From the IMG/VR virus record IMGVR_UViG_3300025102_000021, positions 1-64,000 of that record: DNA of 64,000 nucleotides; one strand, 5' to 3'. Positions 33,601 to 42,578 of this stretch are shown here, in pieces. The notes under the pieces were generated by a model that did not search any database, had not been told where the DNA came from, and was given only the letters and a program-made list of their open reading frames with translations. The position numbers and the translations under genes are program-made. The DNA is from a virus. Position 1 is the stretch's first letter. Each line of letters opens with the position of its first letter.

Positions 33601-36600
33601 CAGGTTTTATATATAGTACCGTGCCAGACGTTCCGTACGTAGCCTCTGAGCTAGAGTGCCATATTTTAGCCGTAGCAAAAGATCCGTCCTCTCTAATAAA
33701 CCAAACAGTGCCAGCTCTTTGATAATTGTTTGAATTGGTGTCTAAAGAGCCATTACCATCGCTATCGTACGCGTGTAATACCGGCAAAGTAAAAGGCGTA
33801 TCAACAGTTACAGCTGTAGGTCCATCTGGAAACTCAGGTCCAGCTACGCTAACTACAGTTGTGGTTAAATTATACCAAGCTCTTCTCCTACTAGCATCGT
33901 GCATAAACTCCTCACGTAGCTCAGTCGTTTGCCCAGATTGAGCCCCAGCTTTGTAGTACATGTAAATTCTATCTCCGGGATTAATAAACTCATACGCGTT
34001 TTGTTCTTTTAGCTTTACAGGATAAGTTCTAGGAACCTCATAATATACAGGTATATCTAATTTGTCTCTAGGTTCTACCTCAAATATAGCTGGGTTTGGG
34101 TTGTTGGTGCCGCCGGTAGTCGAATATATGTTATCAGACTGCCAATACTTTCTCCAAGAACCATCATTACCTGGCTGTACACCAAAAGCTGCGATAATAG
34201 CTCTGTCTATTTTCACTTTAGCAAAAAACTTACCAGCTTTGTCTTCGCCGGACGGTACTCTTTCCTCTGGAATAGAGTCATCTGGAACTTCATTTGATAT
34301 ATCTAATATTTTATATTTTCTATCGCCCATACCTGATATGTGCGCGTCTGTAGCTCCAAGGCCGTCTTGCCATCTAGAATGACCTTTTTTTAATATTAAA
34401 AAATCTCCTTCTTGAACTTTGTTTCTATCTGCAGAAGAAAAAGATAACCAAACTTCACTAGCGTTATCATTGTCGTCTACATTACACGGATAATGCGCTT
34501 GCAAAGGTATATTGTAAAATTCAGCTGAGGATTCTTTAATAAAGAATTTAAAATATTCCGCCCAGCTTGGAGCGTTGTGAGCTACATCTAATCTCAATCT
34601 ATCAATTTGATCTCTTCTTTGATAACCTATATCTAAAGTGTACTTGTCGCCTATAACTACAGATGATTCTCTACCAAATCTATCTTTATAAACCATACCA
34701 ACAGAATATGATCTACCAGCCTTTAAAGCTGGATAACCGTAAAACTTTCCGTTACTATGGTTTGTTTGCCACTTATAAGGATCTGAGTGTAAAGAAAAAT
34801 TGCCTCGCCAGTCGTTATAGTTCAACTCTATATTATCTTCAGCCGCGTCTTTTAGATCGTAGTTTGCTTTGTAGTTACCATATATTAATCTTGAGGCAGA
34901 TATAGTTTGAGCTACTGCTGTTCTAGGTACAGAATCAAAAGGCCTTAGCAGTTGGTCAGACGGAAGTACAGATCCTAACGCACTACCGGTAGCAACAAAC
35001 CTTCCGTGACCAGCGTTTGAAACGCCCTCAAAAGCGTCTTTATCAAACTCATATTCTCTAAAGCCTGTGCTAGCGTTTACCTTGTAGTCTCCTTTTTTAA
35101 TTGTTTTTAAAAGATACAAGTTTGCCACTTTGTCTTCTTTAGCTACTATATCTACTTGAACCACGTCTTTTGGCGTGCCTAAAGGTAAGAAGTTACTTAT
35201 AGTAAGCTCCCTTAAATCGTTTATCATAGCGGTGTTGTAGCTATCTTTAGAAGAATAACTGTATCGATCTCTAGGTAAAAAACAAACTTCAGAAAAAGGT
35301 GATAAAGCTGATACTTCGCCATCTTCATATTTCCACCTGTAGGCTATTCTAATAAACTGCTTTTCCCACATGGCTTTTGCTGGATGCTTTGATTTACCGC
35401 TTTCATACAGGCTAGCTTCCCATTTTATAGCCGCTTGATTTGGTGGCTTTTCAAGATAAAGAGCGTTAGCTTCTATGAACTTAGTGCTTATAGTTGTGGC
35501 TGAGCTGTCAGTAACCTCTAGATATACTTCGTAGCCATTGTTTTTTAATACTAGTTTGTCACCTGCTTTTATTGATCTGTAGTTACCACCAGAGTCTATG
35601 TTTAATGCTATTTCTACTTTTTCGTGCTCTACATTTTCTGCTATAGTAAAGTTAAAAGCATTCCCTTTGGTGTAGCTAGTAAAGTCTGTTCCTGCACCCT
35701 CATCTCCAGCTGTGTTAGTTACACCTATTTTATTAACCTGCCCTTTTAACTGAGTGTTACGCATTTTAATAACAGGAGGATTTAAAGGACTTCTTTTTAT
35801 TACGGTGATATGCTCTAGCGTAAGCTTTTCTGAAGCAAATTCACCTAAGTGATTTTTATAAACAAACTTAGTCTCGTGATAAGGGTTGACGTTTAGCGTA
35901 CCTCTTTTAGAGTTTTCAATATTTATTTTTTTAGGCTCAGTTTTACCGTCAGTAAAATAAAGTAAACCATCAAAAGTGTTTATACCAGTTATCTTGTTAT
36001 CTATTGGAGTAGGACTAGTAACGCTGCTACCATTAGTGTCTGTGTAAGAAATTTTACTTGATGGCTCAAAGTTTAAAAGCCTTTCGTCACTAAACTTTAA
36101 AACAGCGCCAGCATTTAAGTTTGCTGCCGTTAAGTTTATAGTTCCTGTAGACGGGTTACTAAGTCTTAGTATTAAATAAGATGAAGGTATGTCAAATTGA
36201 GGTGTTGCAAGAATTACAGTTATTGTTCCATTAGCCTCCCAAAGATTAGTGCCATCTGGTAGTACAGCTTGAACAGTCATGCCTGATTTTATACCGTTTA
36301 AGTAGTTAAAGTAAGCAGAGTCGGTAACTATAATTTCAGTGTAGTTTTCGGTTATGACGGTAGTAGCGTTAGTTGTAGCCGTAGGGTTAGCCTTGGTATT
36401 TCTTTTTCCTCCTTCAATAACACCGAAAGGTCTTTTAACCTCATATATATCGCTAAAAACTATTTTAGTTGTGTTTTGGGAAGTTTTAGGAGTTTCTACA
36501 ATAGCGTCTGATCTAACCCCTGTTTCTACGTTTCCGTACGATCCAACCGATGTAACACCATAGTCTAACACTCTAGCTATAAGAGAGTATATTTTTTTTG

Positions 36601-36922
36601 TCTTATCATCTACTGTAGTTCCAACAACCTCAGCATTACTGCTAAACCCTGCTTGTCCACCAAAAGTGTAAGTATAGTTATACCCCATAGGATAACCATC
36701 TCTATCAAACGCTTGCTCTAAGCCATCGTAAAACGGCTCGTGATAAGATATAGTATTAAGGTTATAGTTGCCAATTAAGTTTTCGACAGCGCCAACATTA
36801 GAACTCTCAGACGTAGTCACCTCTATATTTAAGCCGTGCTTATACTCACCGCTAGGAAGCAACCTTTCGTCAAGGTCTTTATTCATTTTACCTTTTTCAA
36901 AACCTCTCTTTAATTCCGGCAT
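30611..36922 (-). CDS. Large tail protein (stabilisation/needle-like) with Ig-like C-terminus, 2103 aa
   Basis: The N-terminus MPELKRGFEKGKMNKDLDER with LLPSGEYKHGLNIEV and NVGAVENLIGN is the conserved start of large tail stabilisation-type proteins of podovirus-like phages of Bacteroidota. The first about 1,450 residues look like strand-rich domains including aromatic repeats. From about residue 1500 the protein becomes Thr/Ser/Val rich with Ig-like or fibronectin-like beta repeats (for example IVLTAPACGAITSANITVG). It probably forms the tail hub or spike and contacts the cell surface. Positioned right after the adaptor genes. Confidence 0.8.
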   Translation of the reverse strand: MPELKRGFEKGKMNKDLDERLLPSGEYKHGLNIEVTTSESSNVGAVENLIGNYNLNTISYHEPFYDGLEQAFDRDGYPMGYNYTYTFGGQAGFSSNAEVVGTTVDDKTKKIYSLIARVLDYGVTSVGSYGNVETGVRSDAIVETPKTSQNTTKIVFSDIYEVKRPFGVIEGGKRNTKANPTATTNATTVITENYTEIIVTDSAYFNYLNGIKSGMTVQAVLPDGTNLWEANGTITVILATPQFDIPSSYLILRLSNPSTGTINLTAANLNAGAVLKFSDERLLNFEPSSKISYTDTNGSSVTSPTPIDNKITGINTFDGLLYFTDGKTEPKKINIENSKRGTLNVNPYHETKFVYKNHLGEFASEKLTLEHITVIKRSPLNPPVIKMRNTQLKGQVNKIGVTNTAGDEGAGTDFTSYTKGNAFNFTIAENVEHEKVEIALNIDSGGNYRSIKAGDKLVLKNNGYEVYLEVTDSSATTISTKFIEANALYLEKPPNQAAIKWEASLYESGKSKHPAKAMWEKQFIRIAYRWKYEDGEVSALSPFSEVCFLPRDRYSYSSKDSYNTAMINDLRELTISNFLPLGTPKDVVQVDIVAKEDKVANLYLLKTIKKGDYKVNASTGFREYEFDKDAFEGVSNAGHGRFVATGSALGSVLPSDQLLRPFDSVPRTAVAQTISASRLIYGNYKANYDLKDAAEDNIELNYNDWRGNFSLHSDPYKWQTNHSNGKFYGYPALKAGRSYSVGMVYKDRFGRESSVVIGDKYTLDIGYQRRDQIDRLRLDVAHNAPSWAEYFKFFIKESSAEFYNIPLQAHYPCNVDDNDNASEVWLSFSSADRNKVQEGDFLILKKGHSRWQDGLGATDAHISGMGDRKYKILDISNEVPDDSIPEERVPSGEDKAGKFFAKVKIDRAIIAAFGVQPGNDGSWRKYWQSDNIYSTTGGTNNPNPAIFEVEPRDKLDIPVYYEVPRTYPVKLKEQNAYEFINPGDRIYMYYKAGAQSGQTTELREEFMHDASRRRAWYNLTTTVVSVAGPEFPDGPTAVTVDTPFTLPVLHAYDSDGNGSLDTNSNNYQRAGTVWFIREDGSFATAKIWHSSSEATYGTSGTVLYIKPEVHNGMFCLPFSNCFKFGNGVESNRIQDDFNAPLMENGVKVSTTSDNYKEEDRGNGLIFSGIYNSKNGVNNLNQFISSSGITKDLNPQFGSIQILNARDTNITTVCEHKAVKVLANKDALFTASGANQVTSTKNVLGQTVPYAGEFGIGTLRSSFINEEFRSYFVDPHRNKVLRLSNDGLTAISDAGMGDYFGDALDEISAAVGSYNRDKGEYDLTLHYNVTSTSKTVETISYSEFVKGWTSFKSYVPDAGVSLDSNYYTMVGGLVYLHDEKNYSGGDVARCNYYGTQYKSSITTIFNDAPAAVKSFQAINYEGTQSKIIKPDVSVDNSGASVSSGSSDSITLATSNTAIAAGQTVSLDDGIKVGVVKSISGTSLTLVDNVAATVGGGDALIFSDNEYYNNTAVNGWSVESIITDKQRGSIHEFKEKEGKWFNYIHGDELDGSNLPTSQEFNVQGLGRIDSIGFGGATFGTSTVSLTTTLTGDGASTTTVVVPSSTIQNGANQNTLGTQSIVLTAPACGAITSANITVGTLPSGITSVSVPSAQTIMPGNTITLTVTLSSAVISSNTSYAIPIEVDLVDICQDHEFQVTINQPVNYTYDISGLSDYSVFAPSYDASGNATFNLSGQSQLYSTSGAAQETFSATFTAQPGYVFSADDFDPTEAFNTASHWSYTEVYTYNGEGQPTAVTYTYSYQGQADNPDPSDDGISALDLVTFPSPTMNDGDVEVEEQVIPDSLTRNVSVVMVDNTTGLSLANASVQGISAEVMDGDNQNTLQSLSMVITPNLGFDLAAAADFSTTGLTITTNAGTANTNDITVSYSDGAFGTVLVDVLFGSLTITEDVVYTVKIRESEEVTASTSGQSFTVAIVNTAGTETPILTAGTGYSATQTVNASDDSSENDVFTVSSDGGTTVGTTQRTVATVVIETDSGLSFGTGAGEHDMALSVDDISRWEVSYALSANSDGDANGKVTYTIKYTGTGTSNTFDPVDTLKTQKVQLT

Positions 36923-36925
36923 GTA

Positions 36926-37837
36926 TTAGTGTTTTATGTGTTTTGATTTACCGCGCATTACCTGAACTAGTTCATTGAGTTTTATATTAGAAAGTCTAAG
37001 CTTAGCTGTTCTTTTAGCTGCAAAAGCTTCCCTTCTAAATCTTTGAACTAAGTTCTCTGGCGTATTTCTTCTAGTAGACAAGATAGCGTATGCTATACAC
37101 TTGTACATTGCTTCTTCAGCAAACTTGTGAACTTTCATTTCTTCTTCTGTTCCTAGGCCATCACTTATATATTCTAGCACAACGTATTGATCAGTCATGT
37201 TAGACGAGAAGTGTATCCTACCAGTTTTAGGATCTATATAAAAAGTACCGTTAGACTGTGCTCTTTCTGGATCTATACCGTATCTTCTTCCCTCGTTGTA
37301 AGAGTATATGTTTTCTTCATCATACTCAAACGCTTCGTTTTGATTCTCTGGTGGTGTACCAGACTTATACTTACTCCAGCTATGAGACTCAGAGTTGTAG
37401 TTTAAAGTATCTTCACCTGCTTCTTCCGTATCGCCATCGCCGTCATGGTCAAACCTATAAGTAGCGTCTGCGTTCTGTATTATACTACTAGGATTTGACG
37501 AGTCTCTGTTAGGGTACAAAGGGTGATGAATACCTGAATTGTCAACCCAAGAAATCTTAACGTAGTTAACATAATCTTTAGGTAGCATCATGGTTAAAGT
37601 GTTTCCAACTTTTATCTCTTGAGCCTTTATAGATTTAAAAGTATCAAAGCTAAACTCTTGCATTGCTCTTTGAGCATGAAAAACTACGTCTGGTCTTCTT
37701 ATCTTAGATATAATCTTATCTTCACCTACGTATGCTAGTATAAATTGATCTATAATAGTTTGTAAAGAAGTAAACTGATAACTGCCTAAATCGCTGCCAC
37801 CATAATACTGAGAATCTGTTTGTGTTATTAATGCCAT
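36926..37837 (-). CDS. Head-tail adaptor / tail tube protein (P22 gp4-like)
   Basis: 303 residues. FTSLQTIIDQFILAYVGEDK, RRPDVVFHAQRAMQEFSFD and LPKDYVNYVKISWVDNSG follow the pattern of portal-bound adaptor proteins in short-tailed phages. KFAEEAMYKCIAYAILSTR and KRTAKLRLSNIKLNELVQV at the C-terminus are the helices expected to dock the ring. It is followed, 3 bases on, by the large tail gene. Confidence 0.75.
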   Translation of the reverse strand: MALITQTDSQYYGGSDLGSYQFTSLQTIIDQFILAYVGEDKIISKIRRPDVVFHAQRAMQEFSFDTFKSIKAQEIKVGNTLTMMLPKDYVNYVKISWVDNSGIHHPLYPNRDSSNPSSIIQNADATYRFDHDGDGDTEEAGEDTLNYNSESHSWSKYKSGTPPENQNEAFEYDEENIYSYNEGRRYGIDPERAQSNGTFYIDPKTGRIHFSSNMTDQYVVLEYISDGLGTEEEMKVHKFAEEAMYKCIAYAILSTRRNTPENLVQRFRREAFAAKRTAKLRLSNIKLNELVQVMRGKSKHIKH

Positions 37838-37840
37838 GTT

Positions 37841-39013
37841 TTATGAGTTTTCTTTTTGAAATTCAGACGCATCTTTGCCAGCCCCAGCTTGAATTAGATC
37901 TGGTTGTTTAGCTATTATTCCAGCGAGCTCTAATATTTTGTTAACTAAAGTTGTTTCTTCTGACTCGTGTAGCTCAAAATCTACAGCGGTGCTAGAGTCG
38001 TACAAAGGATACTCGTTGCCACCTTGAGACTTAGGAACAACAACATAACCCCAATAAGGGTCTGTTGGCGTTTTAACGTAGCTGTGTTTTATTTGATCTA
38101 AACTTGGGTTAGCCGCTGGGTGTAACTCTATCGAGTTAGCACTAGTTCTAACGTAAACAGGATTTGACCTCGTTGGTCTAGCTAGTGGAGATACATTATA
38201 TTTTTTTATCTGACCAGCAGTGACTTCAGGTACTTGTTTAGCGTAGCTAGCACCGTAGTTTTGCCAAGTAACTCCACCTAATCGATACAAAGCGTTAGTA
38301 CCACCATCACCTATAGTTGTGTCATCTACTTCTTCAATAGATACATTGCCAAAAGTTATATATTTACCCGCGTTAGTAGTATCTGAATTTTGTAATCTTA
38401 TATTGTGATTACTAGTGGCGTCTGCTATAAAAGTAAAGCTGAAAGAACCAATTGAAGGTTCATTTATGGTGTGACCAATATTATTAAGCCCTGCGTCATC
38501 AATATGTATTTTGTAGCCAGATGGCTCGTCCATAGCTACAATTTCCCAATTTACTACATATTTTTTACCCGCTGTTAAAGCAACGTTAGTATCACTTTCC
38601 GCTATGTGAATAGCACTGTTAGCGTTTTGTAGAATTTTTAAACCACCGTTATAACTATTTGTGGAAGATGGAGCTTCATGGGATACAACACCGTTACCAG
38701 CTGCTACTTCTGACCAGCCCGCTATGTCAAGTTCAAAAGTATCTTCAAAAGGTTTTGCGTCTGATGTTAAAAGCACACCGTTAACTCTAAACGGAGCTAC
38801 CTTTTCTTCTAATATATAAAGCATGTCTGAGAACTCTGTTGAGTTGCCAGGCATTCTACTAAATCTATTTATATCGTAAAAATATTGCTCAAATATTTCT
38901 CTTTGAGCTCGGCTAGCCATAAGGTTGAACTCTTGAGGTGTTAAGTAACCTCTTTGTTCTTTGTTGGCTATAGCTAATACTGTTTGATATACTGTGTCTA
39001 TATTTACCGCCAT
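37841..39013 (-). CDS. Head-tail connector ring protein with inserted beta domain
   Basis: 390 residues. The N-terminus AVNIDTVYQTVLAIANKEQR followed by GYLTPQEFNLMASRAQREIF and EQYFYDINRFSR is the hallmark of a structural ring protein in crAss-like and other Bacteroidota phages. Residues about 85-235 look like an inserted jelly-roll or carbohydrate-binding-like domain (GLKILQNANSAIHIAESDTN, IHIDDAGLNNIGHTINEPS), which may be exposed on the virion. The C-terminal part returns to the connector fold. Confidence 0.75.
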   Translation of the reverse strand: MAVNIDTVYQTVLAIANKEQRGYLTPQEFNLMASRAQREIFEQYFYDINRFSRMPGNSTEFSDMLYILEEKVAPFRVNGVLLTSDAKPFEDTFELDIAGWSEVAAGNGVVSHEAPSSTNSYNGGLKILQNANSAIHIAESDTNVALTAGKKYVVNWEIVAMDEPSGYKIHIDDAGLNNIGHTINEPSIGSFSFTFIADATSNHNIRLQNSDTTNAGKYITFGNVSIEEVDDTTIGDGGTNALYRLGGVTWQNYGASYAKQVPEVTAGQIKKYNVSPLARPTRSNPVYVRTSANSIELHPAANPSLDQIKHSYVKTPTDPYWGYVVVPKSQGGNEYPLYDSSTAVDFELHESEETTLVNKILELAGIIAKQPDLIQAGAGKDASEFQKENS

Positions 39014-39015
39014 GT

Positions 39016-39067
39016 AATAATTTTTTATGGATTAGAGTGGCTGCTCAACGAACAACCACTCCTCCAT
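39016..39067 (-). other. Intercistronic hairpin between connector and head-associated genes
   Basis: On the minus strand TTATGGA pairs with TCCATAA, with an inner AGTGG/CCACT stem around a loop. No U-run follows, so it does not look like an intrinsic terminator. It could stabilise or separate mRNAs of the head and tail gene groups. Seen directly as an imperfect inverted repeat. Confidence 0.4.
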
Positions 39068-39074
39068 AAAGTAA

Positions 39075-39917
39075 TTACACGTTTAAGCGCTTTTCAATAC
39101 TCTTATACACCTCTAAGCCTTCGTCAGTCTTAAACCAAGCGGCTAAAGCTGAGTATGGATGCTCGTTATAAGGTACTGTCATTAGTTTTCTATCGTTAGA
39201 AGCCCAAATGAATGTACGTTGATCTTGAGATAATTTAATTATTCCAAACTCAACAGCTTTGATACCAAAGTTTCTAAGCGTTACGTTTTCGTCTGTAGTA
39301 AGTTCTAAGAATAAACCAGGATTGTTTCGAGCAAATAATAGCAAGTCTCGTTTAAGTTCTTTAGAACTCATCTTAGACACCTTAGACCCTAACTCTACAC
39401 GCATAACAGCTTCAGCAGTATCAATGTCTAGTTCTTTGGCTATACTTAACGCTTCAACTTGGAACTCCAAGAAGTCTAACTCACTAGCAGCTTCTTTTTG
39501 AGGCATTATCTCGTGAAATACAACTTCTTTTTGAGGGTGATACAAGGAAAGCATTTTTTGCAGCACTGTTTTAGACTTCGGTACTGTTAAAACTCCGTTT
39601 CTAAATATAACGTGCTCTAATCTTCCATCACCAACAAATTCATCTACGAACGGTGTTCTTTGATTAGAAGTATACTTAAGCTCACGCTCGTATCCTTTGT
39701 CTTCGTCAAAATAATAAATGTTTGTTGTTTTAAGCTTGTAGCTCAGTGGGCTTCTATTGTCTGATAGAAAGTAAGTTCTATCTTTTACTTCCCATTCAGG
39801 TTTTTTTGGTTGAGGCTTTTTGATAGCAACTTCAACCATCTTGTTTGTAGCTTTGATTTCTGGTTGTTCTACTTCAACCTTCGGTGTAGCTTTTGCTACG
39901 GTTTGCTTTTTAGCCAT
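39075..39917 (-). CDS. Head-associated protein downstream of major capsid, 280 aa
   Basis: The first 45 residues are a Lys/Pro/Val-rich disordered arm. DRTYFLSDNRSPLSYKLKT opens the folded part, with YTSNQRTPFVDEFVGDGRLE and a helical C-terminal half (AMRVELGSKVSKMSSKELKR). Position directly after the capsid gene and before connector genes suggests a capsid-bound or head-completion protein. Proteins of this layout are conserved next to the capsid gene in related phages; the exact role is not known to me. Confidence 0.6.
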   Translation of the reverse strand: MAKKQTVAKATPKVEVEQPEIKATNKMVEVAIKKPQPKKPEWEVKDRTYFLSDNRSPLSYKLKTTNIYYFDEDKGYERELKYTSNQRTPFVDEFVGDGRLEHVIFRNGVLTVPKSKTVLQKMLSLYHPQKEVVFHEIMPQKEAASELDFLEFQVEALSIAKELDIDTAEAVMRVELGSKVSKMSSKELKRDLLLFARNNPGLFLELTTDENVTLRNFGIKAVEFGIIKLSQDQRTFIWASNDRKLMTVPYNEHPYSALAAWFKTDEGLEVYKSIEKRLNV

Positions 39918-39940
39918 AATATAATATAATAATAGTTAAT

Positions 39941-39975
39941 AAAAAAAATAAAGGGGAGAACTTAATCTCCCCTTT
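39941..39975 (-). terminator. Rho-independent terminator after the major capsid gene
   Basis: Read on the minus strand: a perfect 10-bp stem AAAGGGGAGA / TCTCCCCTTT with a 6-nt loop, followed by a run of eight T residues broken only by one A at its start. It lies 12 bases after the capsid stop codon. Placed inside the late operon, it would cap the abundant capsid transcript while allowing some read-through to tail genes. Confidence 0.88.
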
Positions 39976-39987
39976 AAGTAATGTTGC

Positions 39988-41424
39988 TTACTTCATCAAC
40001 ATGAAGTTATTAGCACCCTGAACGATTAAACATCTTTCAGATAAGTAGTGCATTTCCATAGCATCTAAATCAGAAGTGAATTGTCCACCAACTGATCCAG
40101 TCACCCATGTTTTCATTTTACGATCTTCCATTTGAGAAGCTCTATAACGAACGTGTAAGAACGGACGCTTTAAGTTTCTACCTAATTGTTGATCGTAGAC
40201 TGAAGATACACCTGCAGGTACAATAACCCCACGAATAGCGTTAACAGTATCAATTAAACCTCCACGAGTTCCTTTGTCATTCAAATATTTGAAATCAGAC
40301 TTGTAGAAATCGTAAGATCCTCTACGGAAACCAGAGAAGCCTAAGTTTAATGCCATGTCTTCAGAGTTGTTGAATACACCGTAAGATGTACCACCAGCAC
40401 CGTAAGAGTTCATAGAAGCTAACATATCGTCCATAGCTAGAGACACGTCTCTGTTTACAAACATCATGTTTTCTTCAATAGCACCTTGCTTGTCAAATTC
40501 AGCTAAGATAGCGTCAAACTCAGCTAAATCAGTAGCAGCGTTAACACCAGTAATACCAGTTGTAACGTGACCACGAGTTTCAATAGCAGAGAATAAACCT
40601 TCAGTACCTACTTTACCAGTAGAAGCTGCACCGTCGACAGTTAAATAGCCATCAACGTCGTTTGTAGCAGCACCTTTCTCAGACTCTAACATAGTCATCT
40701 CTAGGTAGTCAGCAAAACGAGCGCGAGTATCACCTTCAGCTTTTAAGTACCAGTAGTATCCATTTTGTCCATCTTCACCAGAAACTTCAACCCAACCAAT
40801 TTGAGTAGTGTCAGATCCAGAGATCTCATACTTGTCTTTGATTATGATTGGCTTGTTAGTGAACGACTTGAACTGAGGCTCAATAGCTCCAACTCTACCG
40901 TTAGCACCTTTTTGATACTCAGAACCGTAAACTAATACAGATAGAGAAGCACTTGCAAACACAGAAGTGAAACTAGCGTTTTCAAATAGCTCAACAGTGA
41001 TAACATCACCAGTGACATCAGATACAATACCTCTTTTAGTTTTAGTAGCACTAGAGATTAATAACAAATCGTTTGCTCTAATAGCGTGAGAACCTGTCAT
41101 ATCGTTACCATCTACATCGTTAGCTACAGTAAACGTTTCGTTGGAAGCGTGTGCTGCTGCAGTGTATGATAAGTGTAAACGACCTTGCTCAGACCAAATA
41201 ACTTGATCAGAAGACATAGCCTCTTCAGCTCCTACTTGAGATAAAAATCCTGAAATAGTTCTGTTACCAAATACTTCAGCTTCTTGCTCTAGTAGATCTG
41301 GTAAGTGTTGTTGTGCCCAACCAGCGGTGCCGCTAGCCGTAAAGTCAATGTAATTAGACTGCTTTGTGTGTTTCTGCGGGGCAGGAACAGCATTCAAAGT
41401 AGCAGCGTTATTAGTAATTGCCAT
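39988..41424 (-). CDS. Major capsid protein (HK97-fold candidate)
   Basis: 478 residues. It starts MAITNNAATLNAVPAP. The N-terminal arm is followed by LLEQEAEVFGNRTISGFLSQ, a mixed alpha/beta body with a YYWYLKAEGDTRARFADYLE helix (spine-helix candidate), and a C-terminal segment LDAMEMHYLSERCLIVQGAN. Length, position after portal and scaffold candidate, and the dedicated terminator all support major capsid. Balanced composition and codon usage also fit a highly expressed gene. Fold assignment is by context and size. Confidence 0.82.
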   Translation of the reverse strand: MAITNNAATLNAVPAPQKHTKQSNYIDFTASGTAGWAQQHLPDLLEQEAEVFGNRTISGFLSQVGAEEAMSSDQVIWSEQGRLHLSYTAAAHASNETFTVANDVDGNDMTGSHAIRANDLLLISSATKTKRGIVSDVTGDVITVELFENASFTSVFASASLSVLVYGSEYQKGANGRVGAIEPQFKSFTNKPIIIKDKYEISGSDTTQIGWVEVSGEDGQNGYYWYLKAEGDTRARFADYLEMTMLESEKGAATNDVDGYLTVDGAASTGKVGTEGLFSAIETRGHVTTGITGVNAATDLAEFDAILAEFDKQGAIEENMMFVNRDVSLAMDDMLASMNSYGAGGTSYGVFNNSEDMALNLGFSGFRRGSYDFYKSDFKYLNDKGTRGGLIDTVNAIRGVIVPAGVSSVYDQQLGRNLKRPFLHVRYRASQMEDRKMKTWVTGSVGGQFTSDLDAMEMHYLSERCLIVQGANNFMLMK

Positions 41425-41442
41425 AATTAAATGTTTTTAAAG

Positions 41443-42555
41443 TTATTTTTTAATTTTAAATTTAAGCGAATTAGAATCATCACCAAGAACTCTATATTTT
41501 ACACCACCAGTCTCTACACCATCGCTAAGCGATTGCCTTGGAGCCATGTCTATATTTTTAGCACTCGAAACACTATCCTTGATAGCATCTGCTTTACCTT
41601 GTTCGTAAAAGTGCTTTGCTACAGCGTCGGCATTCATTGCTGTGTAAAGTGATTTGTGGTATGCGTCTGCGTTTGTCAAGTTACCGTCATTGTCAAGAAA
41701 CTTCTTAACAAAGTTATTGATGTCGCTTTGCTCTTCTTTTACTTGATCTTTATTGTTAACATTAAACCTAAAATTCTTTTCACCTAAGTTAAATTCAAAA
41801 CCTTTGAATTTTTCGCTAAAAAGATTATCAGTCTTTTGTTGAAACCTTGAAGATCTTTCTTCTATAGTTCTTTGGTTTTCTTCTGATTCTTTTTGGTAGC
41901 GATTGAAAAAATCTACCGCTTTCTGCTGTTCTTCAGACAGAGTATTGTTGGTTTTAACATCGGTGTAATACTTAGCTTTTTGATCTTCTAAGTATTGTTT
42001 AGCGCTGGCAACTTGCTCTTTTAACGCTAATTTTTTTCTTTTTATATCGTTTTCTTCATCGATCTCTTCATCGTATGAAAAATTATCTTCTAATAAAAAA
42101 TCAACCTCGTCACCTGTCAAGTGAGGCTTTGTTTTAGAGTAGTACTCTCTTAAAGCATCTTGATTATCCATCTCTGAATAGTCCCTGTTTAGCGAAACGT
42201 AATCTTCTACAGACCCACCTGTTTCTTTTATAAAGCTAACTAAACTGTCTACCCCTTCAGGTAAATCATTACTTGTTTCACTCGATTGTTTAACTTCTTC
42301 TACAACTTTTTGCTCTATAGGCTGCTCTTCTACAGCCTTGACTTCTTCAACAATCTCTTTTAAGGCTTCGGTAGGCTCTTCTACAGCAGGCTCTTCTGTT
42401 TTAGGTGTTGACAAGTTAACTTTGTAAACAGAGTCGTCATCTTTAGATTCAAACTTGCTAAAGTCTTGTTTTACTTCCTCCTTAGGTTGTTCTACAGCTT
42501 CTGGAGTTTCTTGCTGAATCTCTTCAACAATAGGTTCTTTTTTTTCTTCTTCCAT
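41443..42555 (-). CDS. Acidic scaffold-like protein, 370 aa
   Basis: Very acidic, low complexity N-terminal 110 residues (EEEKKEPIVEEIQQETPEAV) followed by a helical, charged domain with LDNDGNLTNADAYHKSLYTA-type C-terminal helices. Acidic helical proteins encoded between portal and major capsid are usually internal scaffolding proteins that template procapsid assembly and are later removed. No protease domain is seen in it. Confidence 0.7.
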   Translation of the reverse strand: MEEEKKEPIVEEIQQETPEAVEQPKEEVKQDFSKFESKDDDSVYKVNLSTPKTEEPAVEEPTEALKEIVEEVKAVEEQPIEQKVVEEVKQSSETSNDLPEGVDSLVSFIKETGGSVEDYVSLNRDYSEMDNQDALREYYSKTKPHLTGDEVDFLLEDNFSYDEEIDEENDIKRKKLALKEQVASAKQYLEDQKAKYYTDVKTNNTLSEEQQKAVDFFNRYQKESEENQRTIEERSSRFQQKTDNLFSEKFKGFEFNLGEKNFRFNVNNKDQVKEEQSDINNFVKKFLDNDGNLTNADAYHKSLYTAMNADAVAKHFYEQGKADAIKDSVSSAKNIDMAPRQSLSDGVETGGVKYRVLGDDSNSLKFKIKK

Positions 42556-42578
42556 AATATAATATAATTAGTTAATAG

